Source: an uncultured Lachnospiraceae bacterium
GTDB lineage: Bacteria; Bacillota; Clostridia; Lachnospirales; Lachnospiraceae
Length of the DNA: 33,383 nt
Direction of reading: 5' to 3'
Assembly (NCBI GenBank): GCA_948441955.1
Contig: CAOJQZ010000022.1
Span: 1 to 33,383 of the forward strand
Under the pieces are notes generated by a model that was given only the letters and a program-made list of their open reading frames with translations, searched no databases and had not been told where the DNA came from. Shown here piece by piece: positions 16,633 through 25,031 of this stretch (position 1 is its first letter; each line of letters opens with the position of its first letter). The position numbers were made by a program, and so were the translations under genes.

Positions 16633-17718
16633 TTATTCTATATATGCTGCGATTAGATCGCCCATTTTTCCGGTACCCACCTGCTCTTTTCCCTCAGACA
16701 TAATATCGCCCGTCCGATAGCCGTCCGACAGCACCTTTGCCACTGCAGCTTCAACAGCGGCCGCCTCCCTGTCAAGGTCAAAGCTGTACCGAAGCATCAT
16801 AGCCGCCGAGAGAATCGTTGCTATAGGATTGGCAATCCCCTGCCCTGCAATATCCGGCGCAGAACCGCCGCTTGGCTCATAAAGGCCGAACTTTGTCTCA
16901 TTTAAGCTGGCGCTTGCAAGCATTCCAATAGAGCCTGTTACCATACTCGCCTCATCAGACAGAATATCGCCGAACATATTCTCTGTCAGAATCACATCGA
17001 ATTGCTTCGGATCCTTTACGAGCTGCATGGCACAGTTATCCACCAGCATATGCTCCAATACAACCTCCTGATATTCCGCTGCCACTTCCTCTACAACCTT
17101 TCTCCAGAGTCTTGAAGAATCCAGTACATTTGCCTTGTCAACACTTGTCACCTTTTTCCTCCTCTTTAAGGCTATATCAAATCCCCTCTTTGCAATCCTC
17201 CTGATTTCATTCTCATTATATGTAAGGGAATCATATGCAGTCAGAACTCCGTTTTCCTCCACTGTCTTTCTCTCTCCGAAATATAAACCTCCGGTAAGCT
17301 CCCGCATAATTACCATATCAAAGCCCCCTTCGGTAATTTCCTCCTTCAAAGGGCATGCCCCCTTAAGCTCGTCATAGAGCACAGCAGGACGCAAATTTGC
17401 AAACAGGTTTAGTTCCTTTCGGATTTTAAGAAGACCTGCCTCCGGCCTTTTTGATGGCTCCAGCTTATACCATGGGGAGGTCTTTGCATCCCCTCCGATG
17501 GATCCCATCAGAACCGCATGGCAGGACTTTGCCGCGCCAATCGTCTCATCTGTCAGCGGAACCCCGTGCACGTCAATAGATGCGCCGCCCATCAAAAGCT
17601 GCGTATATTCTATGGTATGCCCGTATTTATCTGCTGTTTTGTCAAGAATCTTCATGGCCTCCGTTACAATCTCCGGACCGATTCCGTCTCCTTTAATGAC
17701 GCCGATTTTTAAATTCAT
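16633..17718 (-). CDS. leuB: 3-isopropylmalate dehydrogenase
   Basis: 361 aa; oxidative decarboxylation of 3-isopropylmalate in leucine synthesis. The KGDGIGPEIV start (residues 9-18) and the signature LVDNCAMQLVKDPKQFDVILTENMFGDILSDEAS with the metal-binding aspartates are clear. The GSSGAPDIAG-type end (GGSAPDIAGQGIANP) is also present. It heads the operon leuB-ilvD-ilvB-serC-serA, directly behind a good promoter with a short leader. leuA, leuC and leuD are not seen here, so the rest of the pathway must be elsewhere. Confidence 0.97.
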   Translation of the reverse strand: MNLKIGVIKGDGIGPEIVTEAMKILDKTADKYGHTIEYTQLLMGGASIDVHGVPLTDETIGAAKSCHAVLMGSIGGDAKTSPWYKLEPSKRPEAGLLKIRKELNLFANLRPAVLYDELKGACPLKEEITEGGFDMVIMRELTGGLYFGERKTVEENGVLTAYDSLTYNENEIRRIAKRGFDIALKRRKKVTSVDKANVLDSSRLWRKVVEEVAAEYQEVVLEHMLVDNCAMQLVKDPKQFDVILTENMFGDILSDEASMVTGSIGMLASASLNETKFGLYEPSGGSAPDIAGQGIANPIATILSAAMMLRYSFDLDREAAAVEAAVAKVLSDGYRTGDIMSEGKEQVGTGKMGDLIAAYIE

Positions 17719-17753
17719 GATACATCTTCCTTCCTGATTTTTAACCTTGTACT

Positions 17754-17782
17754 ATAATATCGTATTTTTAGACAGGTTTCAA
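17754..17782 (-). promoter_or_regulatory. SigA-type promoter of the leuB-ilvD-ilvB-serC-serA operon
   Basis: On the minus strand, TTGAAA (17782-17777), a 17-base spacer and TATTAT (17759-17754). Transcription would begin about 30 bases before leuB, so there is no room for a T-box or leader-peptide attenuator. An imperfect A/T palindrome (17784-17796) lies just upstream of the -35 and may be an UP element or a protein site. Confidence 0.7.
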
Positions 17783-17807
17783 GACTTTAATTAAGTAAAC
17801 TGATAAA

Positions 17808-18506
17808 CTACAGCTCTAAGGCTATCTCCATCATCTGATTGAAACCGCTCTGGCGGTCTTCGGCACTTAAGGCCGCTTCTTTATAGAGATGGTCTGAAAC
17901 GGTTAAGATACAGAGGGCTTTTTTGCCGGCGCGGGCAGCGTTCATGTAAAGGGCCGCAGCCTCCATTTCTACGGCAAGAACACCCATGCGTCTCCATCTG
18001 TCGTTATAATCCTTTCTGTCATTATAGAACACATCTGAAGACAGAATATTTCCTACTTTTACATTTGCTCCTTTTGCTCTGGCAGCATTGACTGCTTTTT
18101 CTAACAAGTCATAATCCGGGATGGGAGCGAAGGTTCCAGGAAGCTGATACTGGTCTGCATAGTTTGAGTCAGTACAGGCCCCCATGCCGATTACAATATC
18201 CATGACATTTACATCCTCCTGCATTGCTCCGGCGGAGCCGATGCGGATAATCTGGTCCACATCATAAAAGTGATACAGTTCATAGCTGTAAATTCCGACA
18301 GAAGGCATCCCCATACCGCCGCCCATGACGGAAATCTCTCTTTCCTTATAGGTTCCTGTGTATCCAAGCATATTTCTCACCGTATTAAAACATTTTACAT
18401 CCTTAAGATAAGTATCAGCGATGTATTTTGCGCGGAGCGGATCGCCCGGCATCAGTACTGTCTTTGCTATATCTCCTTTTTCTGCCCCATTATGCGGTGT
18501 TCCCAT
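17808..18506 (-). CDS. deoD: Purine nucleoside phosphorylase, hexameric DeoD type
   Basis: 232 aa, the standard length for this family. It cleaves purine (deoxy)nucleosides with phosphate to free base and (deoxy)ribose-1-phosphate. The start TPHNGAEKGDIAKTVLMPGDPLRAKYIA, the RIGSAG phosphate site, the nucleoside motif VEMEAAAL and the SDH with the catalytic aspartate are present. The start at 18506 has AGGAGG nine bases upstream (18516-18521); a frame open 38 codons further is only upstream leader. A -10 TATAAT sits at 18561-18556. It appears to be a single-gene unit, downstream of the yajC terminator. Confidence 0.95.
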   Translation of the reverse strand: MGTPHNGAEKGDIAKTVLMPGDPLRAKYIADTYLKDVKCFNTVRNMLGYTGTYKEREISVMGGGMGMPSVGIYSYELYHFYDVDQIIRIGSAGAMQEDVNVMDIVIGMGACTDSNYADQYQLPGTFAPIPDYDLLEKAVNAARAKGANVKVGNILSSDVFYNDRKDYNDRWRRMGVLAVEMEAAALYMNAARAGKKALCILTVSDHLYKEAALSAEDRQSGFNQMMEIALEL

Positions 18507-18555
18507 TTTTCTCTTCCTCCTGTTCTTATTTTTACATGTTCGAATATTGTGCATT

Positions 18556-18561
18556 ATTATA
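18556..18561 (-). promoter_or_regulatory. Probable -10 of the deoD promoter
   Basis: TATAAT on the minus strand, 50 bases before the deoD start. The expected -35 region (TTTTCT at 17 bases) is poor. Confidence 0.45.
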
Positions 18562-18574
18562 GCACTTTTTTTAC

Positions 18575-18607
18575 AAAAAGAAAAGCACCGCTGCCTGCGA
18601 TACCTTT
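18575..18607 (-). terminator. Probable intrinsic terminator after yajC
   Basis: On the minus strand AAAGGTATCGC (18607-18597) pairs with GCGGTGCTTTT (18591-18581) through 11 pairs, three of them G-U, around the loop AGGCA. CTTTTT follows. It lies 31 bases past the yajC stop and before the deoD promoter. Confidence 0.6.
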
Positions 18608-18637
18608 CCTTAAAAATCATGCTATTGTTCTCTGCTC

Positions 18638-18946
18638 TTATTCCGCAGAGGCTTTCTCAATCTGCGCCACCGCGGCCTTTTGCATCGGAATACGGCAGTT
18701 CTTATTATTACCAAACTCTACAATGATATCTTTATCCTCAATATCAATAATCACGCCATAAAAGCCGCTTGTAGTAAGAACAGTATCTCCGACCTCCATA
18801 TCGGCGATCATTGCCTGTATTCTCTTCTGCTCCTTTTTCTGCGGTCTGATAAAAACAAACCAGAAACCTCCAAAAATCACTGCATATACAACGATTAATA
18901 ATGCCCAGCTCATTCCTCCCTGTGCCTGTGCTGCTAATGTAAACAT
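18638..18946 (-). CDS. yajC: Preprotein translocase subunit YajC
   Basis: 102 aa. One membrane helix at about residues 13-33 (SWALLIVVYAVIFGGFWFVFI) is followed by RPQKKEQKR, the family hallmark, then a small cytoplasmic beta domain (VGDTVLTTSGFYGVI). YajC associates with SecDF in the Sec translocase, where it is accessory. The start has AGGAGG upstream. It is the last gene of the L,D-transpeptidase-tgt-yajC run; tgt-yajC adjacency is common across bacteria. No secD or secF follows here. Confidence 0.93.
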   Translation of the reverse strand: MFTLAAQAQGGMSWALLIVVYAVIFGGFWFVFIRPQKKEQKRIQAMIADMEVGDTVLTTSGFYGVIIDIEDKDIIVEFGNNKNCRIPMQKAAVAQIEKASAE

Positions 18947-19037
18947 ACAATCTTCCTCCTAAATCTCATTAAACACTATTGCTATCATACAGGATATTAG
19001 CCTATTCATCAAGTAATTTTCTGCAATTCATGCAAAT

Positions 19038-20171
19038 TTAATATTTTCCGCCGGTTACTTTTAAAAGCTTATCCGCCTTATATTCTTTATATCTGCCCTC
19101 TTCAATCGCCGCCCTTATCTCTGTCATCATTGTGTTATAAAAATACAGATTATGAAGCACGCACAGCCTCATACCCAGCATTTCCTTCGCCTTTAAAAGA
19201 TGTCTGATATAGGCTCTCGAATAGGTACGGCAAACCGGACAGCCGCAGCCCTCCTCAATCGGACGTGAATCCAATTCGTACTGCGCGTTAAAGAGATTTA
19301 ATTTCCCTCCATTTGTATAGACATGGCCATGTCTTCCATTTCGGCTCGGATAAACGCAGTCAAAAAAATCTACTCCTCTGTCTACAGCCTCCAGTATATT
19401 TGCCGGAGTACCTACCCCCATAAGGTAGGTCGGTTTATCGACAGGCAGGAAAGGCACTGCCGCATCCAGAATACGATACATCTCCTCATGAGTTTCTCCT
19501 ACTGCAAGACCGCCTATGGCATATCCGTCAAGCCCGAGAGCTACAATTTCCTTGGCATGCTGAATACGAATATCCTCATAGACTCCGCCCTGGTTAATGC
19601 CGAAAAGGAGCTGTTTCTGATTTATCGTTTCCGGAAGGCTGTTAAGTCTTTCCATCTCTGCTGCGCATCTTTTAAGCCACCTTGTAGTCCTGGCCACCGA
19701 CCGCTCCATGTAGGCTCTGTCAGCCACGCTGGAAGGGCATTCATCAAAAGCCATGGCAATAGTGGAAGCAAGATTTGACTGAATCTGCATACTCTCCTCC
19801 GGTCCCATAAATATTTTTCTCCCATCAATATGAGACTGAAAATAAACGCCCTCTTCTTTTATTTTCCTAAGCCCTGCCAATGAGAACACCTGAAACCCGC
19901 CGGAGTCTGTAAGGATTGGTTTATCCCATACCATGAATTTATGAAGACCTCCCAGTTTTTTCACTATCTGATCTCCGGGGCGGACATGAAGATGATAGGT
20001 ATTAGAAAGCTCAACCTGTGTTCCAATCTCCTGCAAATCCTCAGTGGAAACGGCCCCCTTAATTGCTGCCGCCGTTCCTACATTCATAAATACAGGGGTC
20101 TCAACGACCCCATGCACTGTACTCAGCCTCCCTCTTTTCGCAAGACCGTCTCTTTTTATCAGCTCATACAT
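19038..20171 (-). CDS. tgt: tRNA-guanine transglycosylase (queuine tRNA-ribosyltransferase)
   Basis: 377 aa. It exchanges guanine-34 of GUN anticodons for preQ1 in queuosine synthesis. The D89-SGGFQVFSL substrate-binding region, the nucleophile D271 in FDCVYPSRNGRHG, the GGLAVGE (220-226) loop and the zinc ligands C309, C311, C314 and H340 are all intact. It is 20 bases downstream of the L,D-transpeptidase gene and about 90 bases ahead of yajC. No queA or other queuosine gene is adjacent. Confidence 0.97.
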   Translation of the reverse strand: MYELIKRDGLAKRGRLSTVHGVVETPVFMNVGTAAAIKGAVSTEDLQEIGTQVELSNTYHLHVRPGDQIVKKLGGLHKFMVWDKPILTDSGGFQVFSLAGLRKIKEEGVYFQSHIDGRKIFMGPEESMQIQSNLASTIAMAFDECPSSVADRAYMERSVARTTRWLKRCAAEMERLNSLPETINQKQLLFGINQGGVYEDIRIQHAKEIVALGLDGYAIGGLAVGETHEEMYRILDAAVPFLPVDKPTYLMGVGTPANILEAVDRGVDFFDCVYPSRNGRHGHVYTNGGKLNLFNAQYELDSRPIEEGCGCPVCRTYSRAYIRHLLKAKEMLGMRLCVLHNLYFYNTMMTEIRAAIEEGRYKEYKADKLLKVTGGKY

Positions 20172-20191
20172 TTTTCTTTTCCAGCCTCCCT

Positions 20192-21973
20192 TTAGTAGTG
20201 GATAACTACCGGCGTTCCCATTGCCATAATATTAAAGAGCGCCTCCGCCTTATCATACGGCATATTGATACATCCATGAGAACCATTTGACAAATACAGA
20301 TCGCCGCCAAAATAGGGCTGCCAGGTAGCATCGTGAAAGCCGATACCGCTCCATGTAACACGCATCCAGAAAGCAACCGGTGTTTCATACTCCGGCTTAC
20401 CGGTCTTGGGATCCTTTTCTCCTACCAGCGTTTTGTTACGCTCCATTTCCAGAATCGTATAAACTCCTGACGGCGTCTCTCTGTTCCATATATTGGGATT
20501 TCCTGTAACAATATCTGAATCTAAAACAACCTGCCCTTCCTGAAACAGCCACATATGCTGTGCGCTTAAATCCACCTCCGCATATGTATTTCCCATATCC
20601 ATTGTCTCATGAACTGCCGCTGTGCTGAAATACGCCGGCTCCCTTGTTATAGTCTCTGCGTTCTCAATATTCGCTGTCAGCATTTCATACTCTGTATCCT
20701 GATCAATCTCCCATCCATAGGTTCCCGGATTTACAGACACAACATTACCGTTTGCTGTTGTAAATTCACGTACTTTTTCAATGGTATTATACTTTTCTGC
20801 AAGGGATGCTACATAAGCCCGCACTGCCTCCTTGTCAAAGGTAACGTTCATCTCTGCATCTGCCTTTATCCACTGGGAAATAACGGAGGCGTCCACCACC
20901 TCTGTATATGGGTGGAAATCATACGTAATATTGGCCCCCAGGTAGCTGTTCATTGCATCCTTTGCCGCAATAACCTCCGGAGAATCCTTGAGAAAACGCG
21001 GCTTAAGATAGCATCCTGTCTCCGACAGAATAACTGTATCCCTGAAGCCGTCAATGGCTTCTGACACTGCAGCATAAAAGATCTCCATGTCAATCTGTGT
21101 ACCGATCACCTCTGGCTTTACAACAAATTCCGTATCTTTAAACTCCGGGCGCGCATCTACTGAAACTGCCTGATTCTCCGGAACCATACACGGAAGCTTT
21201 TCGATCTCTGCCTTTAACGCCTCTTTATCATATTTTACACCTATGGATGCCTTAATCTCTGGATTTTTCCACAAAGCCTCCATCCAATAGAAATTGTTTT
21301 GACTCTCTAACAGCTTATTGAGTTCCTCACTTTTTACATACTCAAGAGAAACCGCGCTGCCGTCAATCTGATCGGCTGTCCCGTCAGACTTTTCTATCGT
21401 AAGCGTATAACCGGCAACCTGGCTCTCCATATATTCCTCAACTGCGGCCACATCCTTCATAGAAAAATCGACTCCGTTTATCGTAGTATAAAATAAAAAG
21501 TGTTCGTCAAAATATATGGCAAATCCAATATAAACTGCTGCAATCACAGCAGCAGCACTCCCTGAAATAATTGCTGCTATCTTCCTGCGCTTACGCCTGC
21601 GAAGTTTTTTCTCTTCCTCGCTTTCCTCCTTTTCTCCAAAATCAAAATCCTCAATGTCATCGTCCGGGGCTTCATCCTTTTTCTCAGTCTCATTCTCCCC
21701 TGATTCTCTGTCATCTCCGGCTTTCTCAGTCTGTTCTCCGGCCTCAGGCACCTCTTCTGCGGCGTCTTCTGAGCCTTCGATATTGGTATCTTCATCCTTC
21801 TCCTCATCCTCCTCCGTATCGTCACTGCTCCTGAAGTATTCATGAGAAGAATTCGTAAATCCCTCTTCCAAATCAATCTCTATGAATTCAATATCATCGG
21901 AATCACTATCTACAGCTGTCTCAACATTATCAGAATTGTTGATCTCGTCTACATTTTTTTCTTCATCCTTCAT
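20192..21973 (-). CDS. L,D-transpeptidase (YkuD fold) with acidic cytoplasmic tail
   Basis: 593 aa, an envelope peptidoglycan cross-linking enzyme. Residues 1-120 are strongly acidic with long E/D runs, then a basic stop (LRRRKRRK, 124-131) and one membrane helix (about 132-155), so the bulk is extracellular. A region at about 160-440 resembles the PG_binding_4 repeats typical of clostridial L,D-transpeptidases. The catalytic YkuD domain covers about 465-593 with H547 (GIGFH) and S565-H566-G567-C568, matching the HxxxxxSHGC pattern; C568 is the nucleophile. L,D-transpeptidases make 3-3 cross-links and can bypass beta-lactam-sensitive enzymes. GAGGAG precedes the start; a -10 TATAAT is at 22015-22010. 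The function of the acidic tail is not known. Confidence 0.92.
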   Translation of the reverse strand: MKDEEKNVDEINNSDNVETAVDSDSDDIEFIEIDLEEGFTNSSHEYFRSSDDTEEDEEKDEDTNIEGSEDAAEEVPEAGEQTEKAGDDRESGENETEKKDEAPDDDIEDFDFGEKEESEEEKKLRRRKRRKIAAIISGSAAAVIAAVYIGFAIYFDEHFLFYTTINGVDFSMKDVAAVEEYMESQVAGYTLTIEKSDGTADQIDGSAVSLEYVKSEELNKLLESQNNFYWMEALWKNPEIKASIGVKYDKEALKAEIEKLPCMVPENQAVSVDARPEFKDTEFVVKPEVIGTQIDMEIFYAAVSEAIDGFRDTVILSETGCYLKPRFLKDSPEVIAAKDAMNSYLGANITYDFHPYTEVVDASVISQWIKADAEMNVTFDKEAVRAYVASLAEKYNTIEKVREFTTANGNVVSVNPGTYGWEIDQDTEYEMLTANIENAETITREPAYFSTAAVHETMDMGNTYAEVDLSAQHMWLFQEGQVVLDSDIVTGNPNIWNRETPSGVYTILEMERNKTLVGEKDPKTGKPEYETPVAFWMRVTWSGIGFHDATWQPYFGGDLYLSNGSHGCINMPYDKAEALFNIMAMGTPVVIHY

Positions 21974-22009
21974 AGAAATGTACTCCTCATTTTTATTTCA
22001 CACCACTTC

Positions 22010-22015
22010 ATTATA
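22010..22015 (-). promoter_or_regulatory. -10 of the L,D-transpeptidase promoter
   Basis: TATAAT on the minus strand, 36 bases before the start codon. The -35 seems weak (TGTACT at 17 bases). Confidence 0.5.
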
Positions 22016-22124
22016 ATATGCCCATTTCTAAAAGTACAGTATATTTTTAGTAAAATTACTGCGAAAATCTACATTTCTAGACAAAAATCGCTTTCGTGCC
22101 CGACAGAACTTCAGATAAAGTTTC

Positions 22125-22153
22125 TTGCACTCTCTGTATTCCTCTTATATAAT
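22125..22153 (+). promoter_or_regulatory. SigA-type promoter of aroC
   Basis: TTGCAC at 22125-22130, a 17-base spacer and TATAAT at 22148-22153. The aroC start is 35 bases on, after AAAAGGAG at 22171-22178. Confidence 0.75.
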
Positions 22154-22187
22154 AGTAAATAATTTTTACAAAAAGGAGACTGATATT

Positions 22188-23297
22188 ATGGCCGGTTCAA
22201 CCTATGGAACTCTATTTTCCGTTACAACCTGGGGGGAATCTCACGGAGAGGCTGTTGGAGTTGTTATCGACGGCTGTCCCGCAGGACTTCTTCTTTCAGA
22301 GGACGATATCCAGCATTTTCTGGACCGCAGAAAACCGGGACAGAACAAATTTACCACAAAAAGAAAAGAAAGTGATAAGGCAGAAATTCTTTCAGGGGTA
22401 TTCGAAGGAAGGACTACCGGAACTCCCGTTTCTATTATGATAAGAAACGAGGATCAAAGGTCCGGAGACTATGGAAAGATAAAAGACTGCTACCGTCCGG
22501 GACATGCCGATTACACCTTCGACGCAAAATATGGTTTTCGTGATTACAGAGGCGGCGGACGCTCCTCCGGACGTGAAACCATTGGACGCGTGGCTGCAGG
22601 CGCAGCAGCGTCAAAAGTTCTGCGGGAGCTTGGGATTACCGTGACAGCTTATACACGTTCTATCGGCAGCATCTGTATTCCCCCCGAAGAATACCGCTAT
22701 GAGGAAATCACAGAAAATCTGTTGTATATGCCCAACAATTGCTATGCAAAAAAGGCCTCTGCATATCTCGAAGCGTGCATGCAAAGGCTTGATTCCTCGG
22801 GTGGGACTATTGAATGTATTGTAACCGGAATGCCCGCCGGCATCGGAGAGCCTGTATTTCATAAGCTGGATGCCTCACTTGCAAAGGCCGTCATGTCCAT
22901 AGGCGCAGTGAAGGGTGTTGAGATCGGCGACGGCTTCGAGGCTGCGAAAGCCTCAGGAAGCGCCAATAACGACTCCTTTTGCTTTAAAAATGGCAAAGTC
23001 AGTAAAAAAACCAACCATGCCGGGGGCATCTTAGGCGGCATAAGCGACGGTTCCTCCATTCTTCTCCGCGCCGCCATAAAACCAACTCCATCCATAGCCA
23101 GGGAGCAGCAGACCATAACAAATCAGGGAGAGAACACTTCCATAACGATTGCCGGACGCCATGACCCTGTCATTGTCCCCCGGGCCGTGGTAGTGGTGGA
23201 GGCCATGACGGCGCTAACCCTCACAGATCTTCTCATGCAGAACACCGTCTCACGCCTGGACTGCCTGAAGAATTTCTACAGCCGGAAGAACTTGTAA
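22188..23297 (+). CDS. aroC: Chorismate synthase
   Basis: 369 aa. It converts EPSP to chorismate, the last common aromatic amino acid step, with reduced FMN. Signature blocks are seen: TTWGESHGEAVG near residues 13-24 (catalytic H19), the FRDYRGGGRSSGRET FMN and substrate region, and the C-terminal R-H-D-P (GRHDPVIVPRA). The start at 22188 follows an AAAAGGAGA site; a longer frame from a TTG at 22125 falls in the promoter. It is monocistronic, divergent from the L,D-transpeptidase, and convergent with the kinase gene. No other aro gene is next to it. Confidence 0.96.
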   Translation: MAGSTYGTLFSVTTWGESHGEAVGVVIDGCPAGLLLSEDDIQHFLDRRKPGQNKFTTKRKESDKAEILSGVFEGRTTGTPVSIMIRNEDQRSGDYGKIKDCYRPGHADYTFDAKYGFRDYRGGGRSSGRETIGRVAAGAAASKVLRELGITVTAYTRSIGSICIPPEEYRYEEITENLLYMPNNCYAKKASAYLEACMQRLDSSGGTIECIVTGMPAGIGEPVFHKLDASLAKAVMSIGAVKGVEIGDGFEAAKASGSANNDSFCFKNGKVSKKTNHAGGILGGISDGSSILLRAAIKPTPSIAREQQTITNQGENTSITIAGRHDPVIVPRAVVVVEAMTALTLTDLLMQNTVSRLDCLKNFYSRKNL

Positions 23298-23336
23298 CAG
23301 TTCTCCCGGCGTTCCGAAGCGTTACCCCATTCTACC

Positions 23337-25004
23337 CTATAAGTTAAAACATCCGCCCCCCACGAACTCTCTCAGCAGTGAGTTCATCGGTATATTTTCA
23401 CTTCCGATTCCCACAAAATAATCCAGGAACTTCAGAAGCCTTTTTGCCTCCACATATTCCGGACAGTCTCTCTCAATTCCAAAAAGGAGGGACTCTACAT
23501 AAGGCTTCAATACTGCAAGCTCATAAATCAGGGCAGAGTTAAACATAACGTCCGCTTCCTCCTGATAAGGAAAGATATTTTCCTCCTCACCTCTTCTTAC
23601 CGACGGCCACATACCAATTGTTCTTTTTGCAGATGATCCTCTGGTCCTCGCATCCCGGACAATACGCCTTAAAAGTCTGCCGTCTGTCGTCGGAATACGG
23701 TTATGCTCGTCAACGTTCAACTGCGTAAGAGCGCTGATATATATTTTAAACTTATTTTCATCCCCAAGGCTTTCCGTAAGCTTAGGATTCAGGCAATGTA
23801 TCCCTTCAAACACAAGCACGTCATTTTGTCCAAGCTTCTTAGGTCTGCTGTTATACTCCTTACTCCCCGTCAGGAAATTAAAGGTGGGGATTACCACCTC
23901 TTTTCCCGCAAGAAGCTCCTGCATCTGACAGTTAAACAATCCCACATCCACGGCACCCAGACATTCAAAATCATAATTACCGTTTTCATCCCGGGGTGTA
24001 TCCTCCCGCTCAACAAAATAGTTGTCTACTGCAATGGGATGCGGCACCATTCCGTTTGCACGGAGCTGTATGGAAAGCCTGTGAGAAAATGTAGTCTTCC
24101 CTGATGACGACGGACCGGCAATCAGCACAAACTTAATATCCGGCCTTGAAGCTATCTCACCTGCAATTTCCGCAATCTTTTTCTCCTGCATAGCCTCCTG
24201 CACAAGAACCACCTCTCTGGCATCCCCTCTGGTAATCTTCTCATTTAATGCTCCTACTGTTTCAATCCCCTGCATATCGCCCCATCTTGTAGATTCCTTG
24301 AGAACAGAAAACAGCTTGTTATATGGTACAAACTCCGGTACTTCCTCCGGCGCGGACTTTGCAGGCATTTGAAGAACAAACCCTTCGTCATAAAGATATA
24401 ATTTAAAATACTTGAGATAGCCTGCATCCGGAACCATATACCCATAATAATAATCCTCAAATTCATTCATACTATAAATATTTACCTTCGATACACGGCG
24501 GTACATAAACAGCTTTTCCTTATCGTGCATCCCATGTCTTCCAAAGAGCGAGATTGCCTCGTCTGTGTTGACCGTACGCTTACGGATTGGCAGACCTGCT
24601 TCTACCATATCATTCATTCTTGCCGTCACTTTATCAAGAAGTCTCTGATCAAGTCTTGCTATGCCCTCGATTGTGCAGTAATAGCCCTTGCTTACAGAAT
24701 AATGGATTCTAACTTTGTCTACCTCCGTGTGATCCGTCACGTCATAAATAGCTTTCACAAGCATAAGGCACATGCTTCGCTTATAGGTCTGGTGCCCAAT
24801 CTCATCCGCTGTTGTGACAAAACGTATCGTACAATCTTTATGTAGTGTCTTATGCAGCTCCTGAAGCTTCTCATCTGCAAAAACAAGCACAATATCGTGT
24901 TTATAGTTCTTTTGGAAATCCCGCACAATTTCCTTATATGCAGTACCCTCCCCGTATTTCCTTGTCTCTGCTCCAATCTGTACCGTGTACATCTTTTTTT
25001 CCAT
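23337..25004 (-). CDS. Nucleoside (uridine) kinase fused to ThrRS-like N-terminal domains
   Basis: 555 aa. Residues 1-66 form a TGS-like domain, then residues 67-220 resemble the second additional domain of threonyl- and alanyl-tRNA synthetases (compare HQTYKRS and YYC). The C-terminal kinase has Walker A GPSSSGKTT (297-305), followed by the phosphoribulokinase/uridine-kinase motifs (IAVDNYFVERED, VFEGIHCLN, RRIVRDARTRG). It probably phosphorylates a nucleoside, most likely uridine/cytidine, but substrate and the role of the tRNA-synthetase-like half are unknown. It ends the operon, 27 bases after the nif3-like gene. AGGAG precedes the start at 25004. Confidence 0.85.
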   Translation of the reverse strand: MEKKMYTVQIGAETRKYGEGTAYKEIVRDFQKNYKHDIVLVFADEKLQELHKTLHKDCTIRFVTTADEIGHQTYKRSMCLMLVKAIYDVTDHTEVDKVRIHYSVSKGYYCTIEGIARLDQRLLDKVTARMNDMVEAGLPIRKRTVNTDEAISLFGRHGMHDKEKLFMYRRVSKVNIYSMNEFEDYYYGYMVPDAGYLKYFKLYLYDEGFVLQMPAKSAPEEVPEFVPYNKLFSVLKESTRWGDMQGIETVGALNEKITRGDAREVVLVQEAMQEKKIAEIAGEIASRPDIKFVLIAGPSSSGKTTFSHRLSIQLRANGMVPHPIAVDNYFVEREDTPRDENGNYDFECLGAVDVGLFNCQMQELLAGKEVVIPTFNFLTGSKEYNSRPKKLGQNDVLVFEGIHCLNPKLTESLGDENKFKIYISALTQLNVDEHNRIPTTDGRLLRRIVRDARTRGSSAKRTIGMWPSVRRGEEENIFPYQEEADVMFNSALIYELAVLKPYVESLLFGIERDCPEYVEAKRLLKFLDYFVGIGSENIPMNSLLREFVGGGCFNL

Positions 25005-25031
25005 ACTCTTCTCCTCTCCTGTGACATTCTG

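Noticed and set aside
17719..17807. Possible T-box or leader-peptide attenuator ahead of leuB
   Set aside because: The gap is only 89 bases and the promoter leaves about 30 bases of leader; no room and no T-box sequence.
23281..23310. Hairpin at the end of aroC (GCCGG-AGAAC with GTTCT-CCGGC)
   Set aside because: It has a mismatch, lies in the last codons, and no T-tract follows on either strand; too weak to call as a terminator.
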